This document shows, piece after piece, positions 15,364 to 23,528 of a stretch of DNA of 50,367 nucleotides. The position numbers and the translations under genes were made by a program. The notes below the pieces were generated by a model that saw nothing but the letters and a program-made list of their open reading frames with translations, ran no database searches and was not told the origin of the DNA. Source of the DNA: CAZVYN01 sp964631125 (GTDB lineage: Bacteria > Eisenbacteria > RBG-16-71-46 > CAIMUX01); assembly GCA_964631125.1 (NCBI GenBank), contig CAZVYN010000024.1, positions 1 to 50,367 on the forward strand. The letters are read 5' to 3'. Each line of letters opens with the position of its first letter. Position 1 is the stretch's first letter.

Positions 15364-15975
15364 ATGAAGCGATCGCTACTGTTCCTCGCCCTCGGCGCTC
15401 TGACCGCGGCGGTTCCCGCCGGCGCGCAGACGATCGAGAGCGGAAATTACTTCTATGACCTGAGCGAGTACACGCCGGCTCAGAACGGGGGCTCGTTCCC
15501 CGTCTTGTCGAACATTCTCTCGAACGCCGGTTTCGAGACCGGCGCGCTGCCCCCCTGGACGACCAGCGGGTGGTCTGTGACCGGCGCCGATTTCTATGCC
15601 GGCGCCTACTCCGCCGAGTCCTTCGGCAACGTGGCGGTCGAGCAGGCGGTCGCGCCGGTCGACGTGAACGACATCACCTCGATCACGGTGTGGGCGAAGC
15701 AGCCCGAGGGGGTCGCGTTCGCCGCCGTGGACTTCCTCTACGACGACGCGACGTTCGACGAGTTCTTGATCGCGCCGGGCGTCGACTGGACGTTCGTGGA
15801 CATGACGAGCCAGCTCCGCGGCAGCGGCAACCTGGTCGGCATTCGGTTCTATGGCTACTCCGGCGGCGGACCGGGAGAAGACCTCACGCGAATCGACGAC
15901 GCGTCGATCGAAGCAAACGTCGGGGTTCCGGTCGGGGTGTCGACCTGGGGCCGAGTGAAGCAGCTCTATCGGTAA
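15364..15975 (+). CDS. Small secreted protein with WGRVKQLYR C-terminus
   Basis: A 203-residue predicted exported protein. A strong AGGAGG ribosome site stands seven bases before the ATG. The signal peptide KRSLLFLALGALTAAVPAGAQ ends in an AxA-type cleavage site. The mature part contains SNAGFETGALPPWTTSGW, typical of carbohydrate-binding or choice-of-anchor beta-sandwich domains (NxGFExG...PxW). It then shows alternating hydrophobic strands, DWTFVDMTSQLRGSGNLVGIRFYGYSG and DLTRIDDASIEA. It ends abruptly with TWGRVKQLYR, an aromatic/basic tail that may be a sorting signal different from the FlgD-like domains nearby. No catalytic motif is seen. An imperfect hairpin follows at 15986-16010. Confidence 0.8.
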   Translation: MKRSLLFLALGALTAAVPAGAQTIESGNYFYDLSEYTPAQNGGSFPVLSNILSNAGFETGALPPWTTSGWSVTGADFYAGAYSAESFGNVAVEQAVAPVDVNDITSITVWAKQPEGVAFAAVDFLYDDATFDEFLIAPGVDWTFVDMTSQLRGSGNLVGIRFYGYSGGGPGEDLTRIDDASIEANVGVPVGVSTWGRVKQLYR

Positions 15976-15985
15976 TCGTGTCACG

Positions 15986-16010
15986 GCGCGCGGCCCGCAG
16001 GGTCGCGCGC
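15986..16010 (+). terminator. Hairpin after the small secreted-protein gene
   Basis: GCGCGCGGCCC (15986-15996) and GGGTCGCGCGC (16000-16010) form an 11-bp stem with one G-T pair and a three-base loop, eleven bases after the stop codon at 15973-15975. No T-run follows, so it resembles the U-less intrinsic terminators proposed for high-GC bacteria. Confidence 0.55.
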
Positions 16011-16027
16011 TGTCTAAGTCCTCCCGC

Positions 16028-16420
16028 CTACCCTCGCCGCGCGATCACCTCGAGTTCGACTCTCGCCCCCTTCGGCAATCCCAACGCCGCCACCGTCGAG
16101 CGCGCCGGAAACGGCTCGCTGAACAGCTCCGCGTAACGGGCGTTGACCGCGGCGAAGTCGGCCATATCCGCGAGAAACAAGGTCGTCTTCACGACCTGCG
16201 GCAACGACGAGCCGGCGGCGGTCAAGAGAGCGGCGACGTTCTTCCCCAACTGTTCGAACTCCGCCACGACGCCACCGGAGACGATCTCGCCGGTGGCGGG
16301 ATCGATGCCGATCTGGCCGGAGCAGAAGATCAATCCGGAGGCGGAGTCGAGGATGGCTTGGGAGTAGGGGCCGATGGCGGCGGGGGCGGAGGGGGTCGCG
16401 ATCGCTTGTTTTGTGGACAT
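16028..16420 (-). CDS. ridA: RidA-family reactive intermediate deaminase
   Basis: A 130-residue YjgF/YER057c/UK114 protein that hydrolyses reactive enamine/imine intermediates released by PLP enzymes. Landmarks are APAAIGPYSQAI (the N-terminal pocket), IFCSGQIGIDPATGEIV, VVKTTLFLADMADFAAVN, and the C-terminal PARSTVAALGLPKGARVELEVIA with the conserved arginine and glutamate. Length and start (STKQAIATPSAP) match the family. An upstream in-frame ATG at 16465 would add 15 atypical residues. It follows glmS on the same strand by 72 bases but is separated from it by a perfect hairpin, so it may have its own transcript. Confidence 0.95.
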   Translation of the reverse strand: MSTKQAIATPSAPAAIGPYSQAILDSASGLIFCSGQIGIDPATGEIVSGGVVAEFEQLGKNVAALLTAAGSSLPQVVKTTLFLADMADFAAVNARYAELFSEPFPARSTVAALGLPKGARVELEVIARRG

Positions 16421-16472
16421 TTCGATCTCGGCTCCAACGTTGTGCGGAAGAGACGCGCCGTTCATGAGGACC

Positions 16473-16501
16473 GTTGAATAGCCCGCGGCGGGCTATTCAA
16501 C
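16473..16501 (-). terminator. Perfect 13-bp hairpin over the glmS stop codon
   Basis: GTTGAATAGCCCG (16473-16485) and CGGGCTATTCAAC (16489-16501) are exact reverse complements with a three-base loop. The glmS TAG (16495-16493) lies inside the arm, so the final codons are mirrored after the stop. No T-run follows. It is likely a 3' end stabiliser or a U-less terminator between glmS and ridA. Confidence 0.65.
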
Positions 16502-18319
16502 AGTTACGCTTTTGGCCAAATTCCTCGGTTGGTCGACGTTGCAGCCGCGGAGCACGGCGCAGTGATACGAGAAAAGCTGCAAGGGCACGACCGAGAGGAG
16601 CGGCACGAACGGATCGATGGTCGGCGGGATCCAGATGACGTGATCGGCGCGGTCTTGGATCTTCTCGTCCCCTTCGGTCGCAACGGCGATGATCCGCCCC
16701 TTGCGCGCGCGCACCTCGGACATGTTGTTCAGGACCTTGTCATAGGCCGAATCTCGCGTGCAGAGGAACACCACCGGCATCCGCTCGTCGATGAGCGCGA
16801 TCGGACCGTGTTTCATCTCGGCGGCCGGATACCCCTCGGCGTGGATGTACGAGATCTCCTTGAGCTTCAACGCGCCCTCGAGCGCCACTGGAAAATTGTA
16901 TCCGCGGCCGAGATACAGACAGTTGTTCACGCGGTGGTAGGCGCGGGCGATCTCCTCGATCTCCGGATCGCGATCGAGGATGCGGCGGATCTTGTCGGGG
17001 ATCGCGCGCAGCTCGCGGATGAGACCCTGGCCGGTCTCGGCGGTCATGCCGCGCATGCGACCGAGGTGCAGCGTGAGGATGGCCAGCACGGCGACCTGGC
17101 TGGTGAAGGCTTTGGTGCTCGCGACGCCGATCTCGGGTCCCGCGTGGATGTAGATTCCGCCGTCGGCTTCGCGGGCGATCGTCGAGCCAACGACGTTGCA
17201 GACGCCCAACGCCCTTGCGCCCAAACGCTGCGCCTCGCGCATCGCCGCCAAGGTGTCGGCCGTCTCGCCGGACTGTGAAATGACCACGACGAGCGTGTTC
17301 CGCCCGATGACCGGACTGCGGTAGCGGAACTCCGAGGCGTACTCGACCTCGACCGGGATGCGGCAGTACTCCTCGATCATGTACTCGCCGATCATGGCGG
17401 CGTGCCAGGAGGTGCCGCAGGCGAGGAAGACGATCCGATCGACGCGCGCGAGTTCCTCGTTCGACAGGTTCAGCCCGCCCAGGTGCGCCTCGCCCGTCTC
17501 GTCCATCAACCGTCCGCGGATCGCATTCTGGATGCACTTCGGCTGCTCGAAGATCTCCTTCAGCATGAAGTGCGGGAAGCCGCCCTTCTCGATCTGCGAG
17601 AGTTCCCAGGTGATCTCCTCGATCTCGAGGTCGACCGGGATCTCGTTCAGCGTCTGCGTGCGGTAGCCGCGCGGCGTGAGGATGACCATCTCCTCGTCGC
17701 CCAGGAAGATGACCTGCTTGGTGTGCGCGAGCATGGCCGAGACGTCGGAGGCGACGAAGTACTCGTCGGTCCCGACGCCGATGACGAGCGGACTTCCCTT
17801 GCGCGCGCCGACGATCTTGTCGGGATCGAGGTCGGAGACGACGGCGATGCCGTACGTCCCTTCGACCAAGCGGAGCGCCGCGGCGACTGCTTTCTCCAGC
17901 GAGCCGGTCCAGAAGTCGGCGATCAGGTGCGCGAGCACTTCCGTGTCGGTTTCGCTGACGAACTTGTAGCCCTTCGCCATCAGCGTCTCGCGCAGCGCGT
18001 CGTAGTTCTCGATGATGCCGTTGTGGACGACGGCGAAATGCTCACGGTGGTCGACGTGCGGATGCGAGTTGATCTGGCTCGGTTCGCCGTGCGTCGCCCA
18101 CCGGGTGTGGGCGATCCCCATCTTGCCGCTGATCGGCACACGGCCGATCAGGGTCTCGAGGTTGACGATCTTGCCGACATCCTTGCGGATCTCGAGGCCT
18201 TTCCCGTTGACGACCGCGATGCCCGACGAGTCGTACCCCCGGTACTCCATCCGCTTCAGGCCATCCATCAAGATCGGGACCACGGACCGCGGTCCCACGT
18301 AGCCGATGATTCCGCACAT
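16493..18319 (-). CDS. glmS: Glutamine--fructose-6-phosphate aminotransferase (isomerising)
   Basis: This enzyme makes glucosamine-6-phosphate from fructose-6-phosphate and glutamine, the first step toward UDP-GlcNAc for peptidoglycan and lipopolysaccharide. It has 608 residues, the standard length. The class II glutaminase domain begins CGIIGYVGPRSV, with Cys1 exposed after Met removal and the family segments HTRWATHGEPS and HNGIIENY. Two SIS domains follow, with ACGTSWHAAMIGEYMIEE and SQSGETADTLAAMREA. The C-terminus ends LAKSVTVE, as in the family. It lies 29 bases downstream of the phosphoglucosamine-mutase-like gene. No glmS ribozyme is recognised in that short gap. Confidence 0.98.
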   Translation of the reverse strand: MCGIIGYVGPRSVVPILMDGLKRMEYRGYDSSGIAVVNGKGLEIRKDVGKIVNLETLIGRVPISGKMGIAHTRWATHGEPSQINSHPHVDHREHFAVVHNGIIENYDALRETLMAKGYKFVSETDTEVLAHLIADFWTGSLEKAVAAALRLVEGTYGIAVVSDLDPDKIVGARKGSPLVIGVGTDEYFVASDVSAMLAHTKQVIFLGDEEMVILTPRGYRTQTLNEIPVDLEIEEITWELSQIEKGGFPHFMLKEIFEQPKCIQNAIRGRLMDETGEAHLGGLNLSNEELARVDRIVFLACGTSWHAAMIGEYMIEEYCRIPVEVEYASEFRYRSPVIGRNTLVVVISQSGETADTLAAMREAQRLGARALGVCNVVGSTIAREADGGIYIHAGPEIGVASTKAFTSQVAVLAILTLHLGRMRGMTAETGQGLIRELRAIPDKIRRILDRDPEIEEIARAYHRVNNCLYLGRGYNFPVALEGALKLKEISYIHAEGYPAAEMKHGPIALIDERMPVVFLCTRDSAYDKVLNNMSEVRARKGRIIAVATEGDEKIQDRADHVIWIPPTIDPFVPLLSVVPLQLFSYHCAVLRGCNVDQPRNLAKSVTVE

Positions 18320-18348
18320 CGCGATCGATCTCCCGTCAGACTGGTGCG

Positions 18349-19695
18349 CTAGAACTTCGCGCGGATCTGCTCGGCCAACCCTCGAGTCGCCTCGGCGGAA
18401 CTGGTCTCCACGACGAGGCGCACGATCGGCTCTGTGTTCGAGGCGCGGAGATGCACGAATCCGTCCTCACGACTCCACCTGAGGCCATCCCTTCGGTCGG
18501 ACGGTTCTCCGAGGAGAGAGGTGAGCCTGGACTCGATTCGAGCCGTCCCCGAGCTATTTTCGTCGATCTCCGCCTTTTCTTTGACCATAAACCGAGGAGG
18601 CAGCTCCGCGGCCAGGGCCCGCAGCCCCCCCGGATGGCTGGCCTCGGCTTCGCAGAGCAGCGCCAGAGCCACCGCCGAGTCGCGACCGAGATGCGCGCGG
18701 GGGTCGATCACGCCGCCGTTTCCTTCGCCGCCCAAGAGAGCGTTGCGAACCCGCATCTCAGCGACGACATGCGCCTCGCCCACTGACGTTCGGTGAACGT
18801 CGACGCCGAAGCGGCTCGCCACAGCCTCGAGTCGGGTCGAGGTGGAGAGGTTGGTCACGAGGGGTCCTCGCGCGGTCTCCAGCCGCCCTCGGGCCGCCAG
18901 CGGCAGGGTCCACTCCTCCCCCAGGACATCGGTCCCCGGGAGAGCTAGGCCGAAGCGGTCGGCATCCGGGTCGACCATGCAGGCGAGGTGCGTGGCGCTG
19001 TCGAGTCCCCGCGCCACCTCGGTCAGGGAACGCTCGGTCGGCTCCGGGTCGGCCGGCAGGTTCCCCGTCGGCTCCAGGCGACGACCCTCGAACTCGAGCC
19101 CGAGCGCCTCGGCGAGCGACGAGAGCAGCGGTCCTCCGGCGCCGTGCCCTGCCTCCAGGACGACCCGCAGACGGGCGCTGCGAATGCGCGCGACATCGAC
19201 CAGCTCGAGCACCACGGTTCGGTGCAGATCGAGCGCCTCTCGCTGACGTTCGCGCCCCCCCGCGTAGGCCGCGGCTCCGACGTAGGCCGAAGTGCTGCTT
19301 GCACTTAAATCGTGAGCTTCACGTAGTGCGATGAAGCGCGGCGGCGAGAGGAATCCCCCATCCGTGTCGACGAACTTCAGGGCGTTCCAGGCGGCCGGAT
19401 TGTGACTCGCGCTCAGGATGACGCCGCCGGAGGCTCCCCAACGCTCCACGGCGAGCTGGACCGTGGGGGTCGGCACGATCCCGACATCCCAGACCTCGCG
19501 ACCGCAGGCTCGGAAGGTGGCGGAGGCCGAGGAGGAGAGGACCTCGCCGCTGGGGCGCGAGTCGCGGCCGACGACGACCGGTCCCGGGGGAAGGATCTCG
19601 GAGAACGCCGCGATCCACTGGCCGACCACGGTGGGATTGAACTCGGGGCCCAGGATCCCCCGGACCCCCGAGATGCTGACCATCAAACGACTCAT
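18349..19695 (-). CDS. glmM: Phosphoglucosamine mutase / phosphohexomutase (GlmM-like)
   Basis: An alpha-D-phosphohexomutase superfamily protein of 448 residues. Adjacent glmS suggests the glucosamine-6-P to glucosamine-1-P step. The start SRLMVSISGVRGILG fits archaeal/GlmM-like members. The phosphoserine loop is LSASHNPAAWNALKF, the magnesium loop DPDADRFGLAL, the sugar-binding loop GGEGNGGVI, and the phosphate-binding loop RASNTEPIVRLVVE. The ATG at 19695 has GAGG eight bases upstream. The frame also runs open through the tRNA-Thr gene upstream, which is not part of the protein. Specificity for glucosamine rather than mannose or glucose phosphate is inferred from context. Confidence 0.88.
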   Translation of the reverse strand: MSRLMVSISGVRGILGPEFNPTVVGQWIAAFSEILPPGPVVVGRDSRPSGEVLSSSASATFRACGREVWDVGIVPTPTVQLAVERWGASGGVILSASHNPAAWNALKFVDTDGGFLSPPRFIALREAHDLSASSTSAYVGAAAYAGGRERQREALDLHRTVVLELVDVARIRSARLRVVLEAGHGAGGPLLSSLAEALGLEFEGRRLEPTGNLPADPEPTERSLTEVARGLDSATHLACMVDPDADRFGLALPGTDVLGEEWTLPLAARGRLETARGPLVTNLSTSTRLEAVASRFGVDVHRTSVGEAHVVAEMRVRNALLGGEGNGGVIDPRAHLGRDSAVALALLCEAEASHPGGLRALAAELPPRFMVKEKAEIDENSSGTARIESRLTSLLGEPSDRRDGLRWSREDGFVHLRASNTEPIVRLVVETSSAEATRGLAEQIRAKF

Positions 19696-19784
19696 GGGAC
19701 CTCGTTTCCCGGAACCCGATCCTCGCGACCGCGCCGACAGGCGGGCCGAGGGGGCCCCCAAGGGGACGATCCCGAGGCAAGAAA

Positions 19785-19860
19785 TGGAGCTGGTGAGCGG
19801 AATCGAACCGCTGACCTGCGCATTACGAATGCGCTGCTCTACCGACTGAGCTACACCAGC
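19785..19860 (-). tRNA. tRNA-Thr (anticodon CGU)
   Basis: A cloverleaf with acceptor GCTGGTG/CACCAGC, D arm GCTCAGTCGGTAGAGC, anticodon stem-loop GCGCA-TTCGTAA-TGCGC (anticodon CGT) and T loop GTTCGATTC. CCA is encoded at 19787-19785. It lies upstream of the glmM-like gene on the same strand, with tRNA-Phe further upstream. Confidence 0.95.
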
Positions 19861-19887
19861 ACGATGAAAGAGAAAGGGCGAGGAGAA

Positions 19888-19963
19888 TGGTGCGACCTCG
19901 CGGACTTGAACCGCGGACATCCAGATTTTCAGTCTAGCGCTCTACCAACTGAGCTAAGGTCGC
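19888..19963 (-). tRNA. tRNA-Phe (anticodon GAA)
   Basis: A cloverleaf with acceptor GCGACCT/AGGTCGC, D arm GCTCAGTTGGTAGAGC, anticodon loop CTGAAAA carrying GAA, and T arm CGCGG/CCGCG around TTCAAGT. CCA is encoded at 19890-19888. It is the substrate of the PheS/PheT enzyme encoded at the window start and is probably cotranscribed with tRNA-Thr. Confidence 0.95.
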
Positions 19964-20036
19964 ACGCGATCTGCGCCCTGGGTTTCTACCGTTCCCGCCG
20001 AGCCAAGGTCAACCCTTTTCGTGGGTTGGCTCCCCT

Positions 20037-20408
20037 TCAGGCCGCGCGTGCGCCGCGCCCCGTCGCCCCCGCGACGGCCGCTTTGAGTTCGCTCAGATCG
20101 GACGATTTGACGACGTAGCCATCGGCCGACCAACTGGCGAAGTCGGCCTTGTATCCGGGGTAGGCTGAGTTGAGCACGACCCGCATCTCGGGATGTCGCT
20201 CGAGGAGCGTCCGGAGTGTCTCCAGGCCGTTCGCGCCCGGAAGGTGCACGTCGAGCACGACGACGTCCGGAGGCGAGACGGCGACCTCGTCCAGCGCGGC
20301 CTCCCCCGATCCCACGCTCCGCACGGCGTACCCGTCGTCTTCGAACTCCGCGCAGTAGAGGCGCCGCAGGCTCAGGTCGTCCTCTACTACCAGCAGTCGC
20401 TTCGGCAT
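20037..20408 (-). CDS. Single-domain response regulator
   Basis: A 123-residue stand-alone CheY-like receiver. The acidic pair lies in VVEDDLSL, the phospho-acceptor aspartate in VVVLDVHLPG, and the conserved lysine in YVVKSSDL. The usual Ser/Thr switch position reads LNSAYP. There is no output domain, so it probably signals by protein contact or phosphorelay. The ATG at 20408 has GAGG about seven bases upstream and lies 23 bases after the stop of the histidine kinase gene. The two form an operon and probably a cognate pair. The input is unknown. Confidence 0.92.
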   Translation of the reverse strand: MPKRLLVVEDDLSLRRLYCAEFEDDGYAVRSVGSGEAALDEVAVSPPDVVVLDVHLPGANGLETLRTLLERHPEMRVVLNSAYPGYKADFASWSADGYVVKSSDLSELKAAVAGATGRGARAA

Positions 20409-20431
20409 GCTCGAACCTCGCTCTCTGGGGT

Positions 20432-22153
20432 TCACGCCGCGCGCCGATCGCGCGGAGTTCTGCGCTCGCGGGCGGTCCGACGTCGGTCTTGGTTCTCTCG
20501 GATCGGGAAGCTGACGGTGAAGATCACGCTCCAGGATTGACCGGTGCGCACCTGGATCTCGCCCCCGTGGTCCTGCACGATCTGTCGCGCCACGGCCAGA
20601 CCGAGCCCGGTGCCGCCGGGACGCGTCGTCGCGAAGGGAACGAAGAGACTCTCCAACGCCTCCCCCGGCAGCGGATCGCCGTCATTGGCGATCTCGACGC
20701 GCACGTCGCCGCCGTGACGCACGGTCCGGACCTGGATGCGGTTGCCGTCGCCCGACGCGGCCAGCGCATTGCGAAGGATGTTCAGGAAGACCTGTTCCAG
20801 CTTGTCCGGGTCGAGCAGCACCTGCGGCAAGTTGCCGGCGTACTCCTCCAGCAGCCGCACCCCTTTGCGGTCGGCTTCCTCACGCAGCAAGACGATGGTC
20901 TCGCGCATGACGTCGTTCAGATCGAGCGGCGACAGTCGCGGCCGACTCATGCGCGCGAACTGCAACTGCTCGGTCAGGATCGCCTCCAAACGCTCGATCT
21001 CCTTCACGATGAGATCGGCGTACTGCGCGTTGGGATCGTCCTTCGCCAGGCTCTTCTGGATGCGGCGCGCGAACCCGCCGACCGCGCTCAGAGGATTGCG
21101 GATCTCGTGTGCCACCTTCGCGCTCAGTTCGCCCAGCGCGGCGAGTTTCTCGGTCTGCAGGAGATGGCTCTGCGCCTCACGGAGCCGCTTCTCCGCCCGC
21201 CGGATGTCTCGGTAGAGCTGTGCGGTGCGAACGGCCACCGAGGCCTGCGCGGCGATCGTCGCCAAGAGCTGTTCGTCGCGGAGATCGAACTCCCTATCGA
21301 CCTTCTGCCCGACCGCGAGGACGCCCACGGTCTGTTCGAAGGCGACCAACGGGACGACCAGGACCGAGCCGAGCGAGCCGTCGCCGAGACGCTCCAGCGC
21401 GGCGGCGCGGTCCAACCGGATCGGGCGATGATTCTGGGCGCAGGTCTGCGCGAGCCGCAGCAGTTGTCCGCGCGTGCCCGGCGCGTCGAAGATGGCGCCC
21501 GAGGAGGCAACCGGGGCGAGCTCCGTCTCGTCCCCCTGCACCAACCAGGTCGCCGACCAAGCGGCGTGAGTCGCGCACGCGCCGAGGCGCGACACGGCGG
21601 TGAGCAGGTCTTCCAGATTGGTCGAGCCGAGCACGACCCGGGCGACCTCTTGGACCGTCTCGAGGTCGGCCGCCGCGCGGTTCGATCGGGTCCAGAGTCG
21701 GTCGAGCTCGCGCCGTTGCGCCCAGGGCTCGAAGCAGACGGGGTCCGGGGGCTCGGCGGGCGGCGCGGCGGCGCCCAGCGCGAGGACGCCGACGTTCCCC
21801 TTGCGCCCGCGCAGAGGCACGAAACACCAGGTCGACTCGCAGTCGAGGAGTTCGCTCGGCACCGCGGCTCGGGGATCGCCCCCCGCCCCGGTCAGCGTGC
21901 GAACCGGCGCGGCGGAAACCTCATCCATCGACCACGTCAGCCGCGTGATCGACTGGACGCGGTCCGCCTCGGGTGGACCCGAGCGGCGCGTGATCGCTTC
22001 GCCCGCCAGCTTTCCCTCACCGTCGACGGCGAAGAGGACGGCGGTCGCAGCCCACGCGTGCGCCTGCATCGCCTGCTCCAACAGCTCGGACGATCCCGCT
22101 TCGCCGGTCTCGGGGCTATACTGGCCCCGCTCATCGAAGACTTCGTGCGACAC
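20432..22153 (-). CDS. GAF-domain sensor histidine kinase
   Basis: A 573-residue soluble kinase with no clear membrane segment. The first 170 residues are a diverged sensor region. A GAF domain follows at about 180-325 (ending ATIAAQASVAVRTAQLYRDI). The HisKA dimerisation helix carries the H-box VAHEIRNPLSAVGGF. The HATPase domain has the N-box FLNILRNALAASG, G1 VEIANDGDPLPGE and G2 GTGLGLAVARQIVQDHGG. The start is GTG at 22153 with GGGAGG upstream. It precedes the receiver gene at 20408. Predicted to be cytosolic; the signal is unknown. Confidence 0.92.
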   Translation of the reverse strand: MSHEVFDERGQYSPETGEAGSSELLEQAMQAHAWAATAVLFAVDGEGKLAGEAITRRSGPPEADRVQSITRLTWSMDEVSAAPVRTLTGAGGDPRAAVPSELLDCESTWCFVPLRGRKGNVGVLALGAAAPPAEPPDPVCFEPWAQRRELDRLWTRSNRAAADLETVQEVARVVLGSTNLEDLLTAVSRLGACATHAAWSATWLVQGDETELAPVASSGAIFDAPGTRGQLLRLAQTCAQNHRPIRLDRAAALERLGDGSLGSVLVVPLVAFEQTVGVLAVGQKVDREFDLRDEQLLATIAAQASVAVRTAQLYRDIRRAEKRLREAQSHLLQTEKLAALGELSAKVAHEIRNPLSAVGGFARRIQKSLAKDDPNAQYADLIVKEIERLEAILTEQLQFARMSRPRLSPLDLNDVMRETIVLLREEADRKGVRLLEEYAGNLPQVLLDPDKLEQVFLNILRNALAASGDGNRIQVRTVRHGGDVRVEIANDGDPLPGEALESLFVPFATTRPGGTGLGLAVARQIVQDHGGEIQVRTGQSWSVIFTVSFPIRENQDRRRTARERRTPRDRRAA

Positions 22154-22298
22154 GCGGGTCCTCCCTGGAGGGTGTGGGTGTCCCGGCCCAGTCTGAACTC
22201 TGGCCGCGGGTCTCTCGAATGCACTATCGGCCTGTCGGGGGGGGTATCTTCAGTGCCCCTCTCGCTACCTTCACGTCCAGCCCAGAAGGAGACTGACG

Positions 22299-23528
22299 AT
22301 GCGACCGATCCGTGTGTCGCGACGGGGTCGAGAGGCGCCGCCGAGTCCGATCCGCAAGCTCGTTCCGCTGGCGGATGAGGCGCGACGCCGCGGCGTGGCG
22401 GTGCACGGGCTCAACATCGGGCAGCCCGATCTGGTGACGCCGCCGATCGTCTGGGAGGCGCTCGACCGAGACCGTCCCAAGGTGGTCGCCTACGCGCCGT
22501 CGAACGGGACGCCGGAACTGCGCGCGGCGCTCGCGCGCTACTACCACACAGCCGGGATCGACTACTCCGCGGACGAACTGACGGTCACGATCGGCGGCAG
22601 CGAAGCGATCCTCATGGCGATGGCGAGCGTGACCGACGCGGGCGACGAGATCCTGGTCCCCGAGCCGTTCTACGCGAACTACCTCGGCTTCGCCCGCATG
22701 CTGGAGCTGAAGATCGTGCCGGTCCCGACGTCGGCCGTCGACGGTTACCACTTGCCGCCCGCCTCGGTCTGGGAGGAGCGGATCTCGGCGCGCACGCGCG
22801 CCATCCTCTTTGCCAATCCGGGGAACCCGACCGGCACGGTCTACGAGGCGAAGGAGATGGATCTCTTGGTGGAACTCGCGTCGCGTTGGGGGCTGTTCCT
22901 CATCGCCGACGAGGTCTACCGCGAGTTCTGCTACGACGGACGGACCCACCTCTCGATCGCGAACTTCGAGAGCGTGCGGGACCGCGCCATCGTCGTCGAC
23001 TCGGTCTCGAAGCGATTCAGTCTCTGCGGCGCCCGCATCGGCTGTCTCGCGACGAAGAACGCCGACGTGCTGAGCGCCTCGCTGCGCATCGGGCAGGCGC
23101 GACTCTCTCCTCCCGTGCTCGAGCAGACGCTGGCCTGCGCGGCGTTCACGTTGCCGCCGTCGTACTTCGAGGGAATCCGCGCCCAATACCAGCACCGACG
23201 CGATGTCGTGATGGAAGAGCTGGCCGAGATGCCGGGTGTCTTCTGCCGCACGCCGCGCGGCGCGTTCTATGTTCTCGCCACGCTTCCGATCGCCAGCTCG
23301 GAAGACTTCGCCAGTTGGATGCTGAGTTCCTTCTCGCACGAGGGAGAGACGACGTTCGTCGCGCCCGGCGGCGGGTTCTACGCCACGGCCGGGGCGGGCT
23401 CGGCCGAGGTTCGGATCGCCTATGTCTTCGAGGAGGTGGCGCTGCGGCGCGCCTTGCGCGTCTTGAGCGCCGGCTTGGCGGCGTATCCGGGGCGCACGGC
23501 GGAGGCGGCCCTCGTCGCACGCGGCTGA
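22299..23528 (+). CDS. Class I/II PLP-dependent aminotransferase
   Basis: A 409-residue fold-type I aminotransferase of the AspC/AlaT group. The start is supported by AGAAGGAG before the ATG. Signatures include LNIGQPDLVTPP, the phosphate-loop region IGGSEAILMAMASV, FANPGNPTGTVY, the PLP aspartate in LIADEVYREF, and the Schiff-base lysine in DSVSKRFSLCGARIG. The conserved arginine for substrate carboxylate is likely in AEVRIAYVFEE. The usual SKxxxxxGxRxG pattern has Cys-Gly-Ala-Arg. The substrate is not determinable. Its last 109 bases overlap the 3' end of the convergent LysR gene. Confidence 0.9.
   Translation: MRPIRVSRRGREAPPSPIRKLVPLADEARRRGVAVHGLNIGQPDLVTPPIVWEALDRDRPKVVAYAPSNGTPELRAALARYYHTAGIDYSADELTVTIGGSEAILMAMASVTDAGDEILVPEPFYANYLGFARMLELKIVPVPTSAVDGYHLPPASVWEERISARTRAILFANPGNPTGTVYEAKEMDLLVELASRWGLFLIADEVYREFCYDGRTHLSIANFESVRDRAIVVDSVSKRFSLCGARIGCLATKNADVLSASLRIGQARLSPPVLEQTLACAAFTLPPSYFEGIRAQYQHRRDVVMEELAEMPGVFCRTPRGAFYVLATLPIASSEDFASWMLSSFSHEGETTFVAPGGGFYATAGAGSAEVRIAYVFEEVALRRALRVLSAGLAAYPGRTAEAALVARG

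Noticed and set aside
18349..19920. Longer start for the phosphohexomutase gene reaching through tRNA-Thr
   Set aside because: The added N-terminal residues are the translated tRNA; the family start SRLMVSISGVRG with a ribosome site is at 19695.
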